Positions 5,523 through 5,592 of a stretch of 5,592 bases of DNA are shown one piece after another (the first letter of the stretch is position 1; the number at the start of each line of letters is the position of its first letter). The notes beneath the pieces were generated by a model. That model had not been told where the DNA came from. It did no database searches and was given only the letters and a program-made list of their open reading frames with translations. The stretch is from assembly GCA_003565035.1 (NCBI GenBank), contig PXDP01000281.1, positions 1 to 5,592 of the forward strand, written 5' to 3'. Made by a program: the position numbers and the translations under genes. This stretch comes from PVC group bacterium. Lineage in GTDB: Bacteria; Verrucomicrobiota; Kiritimatiellia; SS1-B-03-39; UBA6053.

Positions 5523-5592
5523 ATGAAGACCGACTCAATCGCAGCGAATGTGATCGATGCGGGCGAGCGCATCCCGGGGGAGGACTTTGGCC
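5523..5592 (+). CDS. Possible start of a divergent gene, cut by the window edge
   Basis: From ATG 5523 an open frame runs off the window: MKTDSIAANVIDAGERIPGE and on to EDFG. Of its 23 codons, 18 end in G or C, as in the neighbouring glgX. The stretch VIDAGERIPGEDF recalls the N-terminus of radical SAM enzymes such as MqnC/MqnE or CofH (a segment like vlaGERis-eD), but 23 residues cannot establish this. No clear ribosome site precedes it. The opposite strand also has a short open frame here (ending at 5535), so the direction is unsettled. Confidence 0.35.
   Translation, partial: MKTDSIAANVIDAGERIPGEDFG

Noticed and set aside
5535..5592. Minus-strand open frame ending at a TGA 60 bp before glgX
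   Set aside because: Eighteen codons (ending ARIDHIRCD) match no family I recognise, and fewer of them end in G or C than on the opposite strand. It remains possible, so it is noted as the alternative for this edge.

Overview
The window reads as bacterial chromosome: four housekeeping-type genes or gene fragments in G+C-rich, G/C-ending codon style, interrupted by a less G+C-rich two-gene AbiE-type toxin-antitoxin module. The housekeeping set (carbamoyl-phosphate synthase small subunit, YugP-type membrane zinc peptidase, GIY-YIG family protein, GlgX/isoamylase-type debranching enzyme) does not fix the taxon. The general style would suit a Gram-negative of the Verrucomicrobiota/Kiritimatiellota kind, but this is an impression, not a demonstration.

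Layout, left to right. (1) 1-798, plus strand: the carA 3' part, with the complete glutaminase domain and an abnormal first ~80 bases. (2) 817-1808, minus strand: a tightly coupled pair, yugP-like peptidase first and a small GIY-YIG family gene second, joined by a GTGA stop/start overlap and convergent with carA across only 18 bp. (3) 1809-2023: intergenic, with a short REP-like GGGGACAGTC remnant, a 13-bp sequence that recurs at the glgX stop, and an AT-rich promoter/operator for the next operon. (4) 2024-3344, plus strand: an AbiEi-like antitoxin gene overlapping an AbiEii-like nucleotidyltransferase toxin gene by 11 bp. (5) 3345-3396: a short spacer with a run of nine G. (6) 3397-5475, minus strand: a full-length GlgX/isoamylase-type gene. 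(7) 5476-5592: a short upstream region with an inverted repeat, and at the edge a possible divergent gene start.

The genes are not one pathway. CarA feeds arginine and pyrimidine synthesis, GlgX works in glycogen or maltodextrin breakdown, and the AbiE pair is a type IV toxin-antitoxin module known from phage-defence work. The AbiE pair looks like an insertion: its base use differs, its promoter is its own, and a 13-bp direct repeat brackets it, one copy lying on the last codons of glgX. I found no clearly new multi-gene system. The observations most worth checking are the bracketing repeat, the operator-like inverted repeats over the abiE promoter and start codon, the loss of GIY-YIG active-site residues in the small gene, and the scrambled carA sequence at the left edge.
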